From Anoplolepis gracilipes (Eukaryota; Arthropoda; Insecta; Hymenoptera; Formicidae), in contig NC_132981.1 in the NCBI RefSeq assembly GCF_047496725.1, positions 9,722,501-9,786,500 of the forward strand: a DNA stretch of 64,000 nt. Direction: 5' to 3'. Below are positions 61,846 to 64,000 of the stretch, one piece after another (position 1 is the stretch's first letter; each line of letters opens with the position of its first letter). Under the pieces are notes generated by a model, which ran no database searches, had not been told where the DNA came from, and worked only from the letters and a program-made list of their open reading frames with translations. Made by a program: the position numbers and the translations under genes.

Positions 61846-63343
61846 TTCTCTTAATTTGATACCGTGTAGGAAATTCTCCTTGTTTCCACTATCTCTGTTA
61901 TAATTTCATTTTTGCATGCGTATAACCAGTGTTTGGTTGCTCAGAAACCCAGATAGGCTAGCGTATCGATCGGGATGGCCATAAGACTATATATTTAATC
62001 TTTTCAAATGCATTCGTAAAAAGCCACATATTTTATTTGTTGCGTTTTTATAAAAATTAGTTTTATAATTTATTAAATTATATAAATCACACGCGTTTGT
62101 TAATTAATGAACATTAATATAACATAAATATAAATTAATTTGCTAATAAATATTTATGTAGTAAATACATATGTTCTTTATAAACCTGTGTAATTGATTT
62201 TTCTTTATTCGATTCTAAAAAATTGATAGAACGATTATTTTAAGAGAACGTTATAATATAGGAATTTACTTATTTTCGAACGTGTTTCGATTGTCAAAGA
62301 AGGGCGGACAAACATATACGATCGTCGTCTCCAGTATACATTGGTCATCTTGTACACGTCACCCAACACTATAAAAACAAATATCTATAGTGTGTTTATT
62401 TTAAATATTAAGCCTATCTTAATATGTAAACATCAGGATAAATACGAGCAACAAAAAATGTTTTCTTCCATTGATAAGATTTTTTTCTTTATTTATCTCA
62501 TCTTCCTAGGAATTTTAAATCATAGTTTACATTGATGACCACAATTTGTAAAAACATTCTTTATTTGTTCACTCAACGTGAACATAATCACTCAATGTTT
62601 TTTATTTTTGACATATTTGACTTTAACATTTTACAATATGACTTCACATTATCGACCTGCATGATGGTCGAGAGAAAATTTTAAATTTACTAACGTTTAT
62701 TATTTATTGGTAAAGACTAGATCTCTAGACTATCTTTAGATAATAATAAACTAGTTGCTACGTTAACACATCAAATGTTTAATAACATAGCATAAGACGA
62801 AAACCAAAATGCGAATATCATTATTCAACCACACGAATTTTATGCTTCTCATCAACTCTTTAATTATGGCACAATTAGAAAGAATTCAATGCCGAAACGT
62901 CCTGTAAATTTCGTTTTTTATCTATACATTTTAATTCGATTAAATATAGTATTTAGCTGTCAATACAAGACAAAAATTTTTTGTTTTTCGCATTTGCACA
63001 TTATTTTTGAATATTAACGAGCTTGTATAATACATTTATTTATTTTAATTTTTCCTTATTAACAAGGATCGGCATATAAAAAATTGTAATATTGTCTGGT
63101 ATGTGTAAACATTTAAAACAGCGATAACATATAATTTTGTCAAAATTTTAAATATTTAATGAAAATAATAGTAATAGTAATAATAAGCAAATTAAAGTAT
63201 AATATTTTCCACAAGTCTAATAACTACTTATAATGTTATAAAGTGCGCTGAATAAAATCAACTGTTGTCTTATATTTATTGTTGTGTAAATATTTCTTTT
63301 AAGTTTATAATTACATTTATTTAAAATTAGTATAAAATTGTGA
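61846..63343. other. Intergenic region upstream of CFAP43
   Basis: AT-rich; no gene recognised. The first 150 bases should contain the CFAP43 promoter (around 61900-61980 a short GC-richer patch with CGTATCGATCGGG). Confidence 0.45.
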
Positions 63344-63521
63344 ACACAGTAAGATATATATTAAAAGAAATATCGATTGATTATGAATATCAATGCAACA
63401 TGCAGGGAACTTTTTTTCTTTGTCAAGGTTTAACTAATCTTGATAAAGAAAAAAGTTCCCTGCATGCTGCATTGGTATTCACATTCAATCAATATTTCTT
63501 TCGATATACGTCTTACTGTGT
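63344..63521. repeat. 178-base imperfect hairpin with 11-base loop
   Basis: Left arm 63344-63427 and right arm 63439-63521 are reverse complements at about 85-90% identity, including an unbroken CATGCAGGGAACTTTTTTCTTT-like core. Both strands could yield a long stem RNA. It could be a fold-back element or a hairpin-RNA locus. No protein is encoded. Confidence 0.88.
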
Positions 63522-63586
63522 CTTATATGTAATACGACCTTTGTTATAGATATCTGTCACTTCTTGGTTGGTTACTGACAACATTC

Positions 63587-63835
63587 GGTAATAGTGTTCT
63601 TCAAATGTCACCTGTAGAAAAGAGATATATATCATTGTCGATTCATATAAAGCATAAAATGTATATGCCATTAAAATGTACATTTTACTATTTTTCTTTA
63701 ATTATATAAATTTAATTTGTTAATTATAATCATCCTAATTTTGCTTTTATCATTTTATTACTTTGTATTTTTTAATTTGTCTTTTATATATACCTCGTTT
63801 ATTTCTACAGGTGACATTTGAAGAACACTATTACC
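63587..63835. repeat. Short inverted repeat copying the end of an exon
   Basis: 63587-63619 and 63802-63835 are near-identical in inverted orientation (33-34 bases, GGTAATAGTGTTCTTCAAAT... against its complement). The right arm is the end of the minus-strand exon at 63794-64000. Confidence 0.85.
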
Positions 63836-64000
63836 AAAAATGAATGAATTACTAGAATCACGATTAAGTAGTTTTAAAATCTTCCGAATGTCATATTTTT
63901 TGTTTATTCTCGGGTGTGATGTTAAGTATGACACATCACCGAGGTCTATAAATGCCTTTTCGCCACGTAATCCTGCAAATAATGACGCTGTCAACACAAT
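63794..64000 (-). CDS. Unrecognised protein, partial exon at the window edge
   Basis: The minus strand is open from the right edge for 69 codons (TASLFAGLRGEKAFIDLGDV ... NSVLQMSPVEINE) and ends at a GAG/GTATAT donor. Composition is protein-like, with mixed hydrophobic and charged residues and moderate codon variety, but I recognise no domain. An apparent next exon behind a TTCTACAG acceptor at 63609 is in fact antisense to the end of this exon because of the inverted repeat, so it should not be joined with confidence. Confidence 0.4.

Noticed and set aside
63516..63609. Second exon of the right-edge gene starting VTFEEHYYRML
   Set aside because: Splice signals exist but the sequence is an inverted copy of the preceding exon's end, so the frame is probably accidental.
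1..64000. CRISPR arrays, operons, bacterial-type regulatory sites, tRNA or rRNA genes
   Set aside because: The window is eukaryotic; no spaced repeats of CRISPR type were seen. I noticed no tRNA A/B boxes with a cloverleaf, but reading by eye could miss one; tRNAscan-SE would decide.

Overview
The window is nuclear DNA from an insect, most likely a hymenopteran and possibly an ant. It has AT-rich introns and spacers, GC/CpG-rich patches around some promoters, many short introns with GT..AG borders, and genes on both strands. The assignment to Hymenoptera is an inference from gene content (epsilon-tubulin retained, divergent ionotropic receptor, insect transferrin) and base composition. I could not run a search.

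Left part (1-17.5 kb): the first coding exon of an Orb2/CPEB2-4 translation regulator (minus strand, rest of the gene off the left edge) with a long GC- and microsatellite-rich 5' region; then three complete housekeeping genes: CHMP5 (ESCRT-III, plus), epsilon-tubulin (minus, 9 exons, 477 aa) and a NEMP/TMEM194 nuclear-envelope protein (plus, 8 exons, 402 aa). The last two are transcribed divergently from a 0.5-kb promoter interval.

Middle part (16.3-44.4 kb): a large, old tandem duplication, about 16.31-28.12 kb (copy 1) and 28.14-43.28 kb (copy 2). Each copy descends from a unit running from NEMP intron 6 through a gene for an unrecognised secreted protein, a small two-cysteine secreted peptide gene, a divergent ionotropic receptor (IR) and the first part of a cyclin gene. 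The copies have decayed reciprocally. Copy 1 keeps the NEMP 3' exons but has a broken peptide gene (with a mitochondrial cytochrome b fragment at its end), a dead IR and a single dead cyclin exon. Copy 2 keeps the peptide gene, the IR (11 exons, 663 aa) and the cyclin exons but has lost the NEMP exons. The secreted-protein gene is intact in both copies and has diverged strongly.

Right part (44.4-64 kb): transferrin-1 (minus, 10 exons, 709 aa) with a decayed LINE in intron 2; CFAP43, a WD40/coiled-coil axonemal protein (minus, 17 exons, 1602 aa); long fold-back repeats at 58 kb and 63.4 kb; and the edge of an unrecognised minus-strand gene.

Exons were placed by reading frame, splice dinucleotides and phase. 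All multi-exon models below keep an open frame end to end. Epsilon-tubulin and CFAP43 may both relate to centrioles or sperm flagella, but no wider functional cluster is evident.
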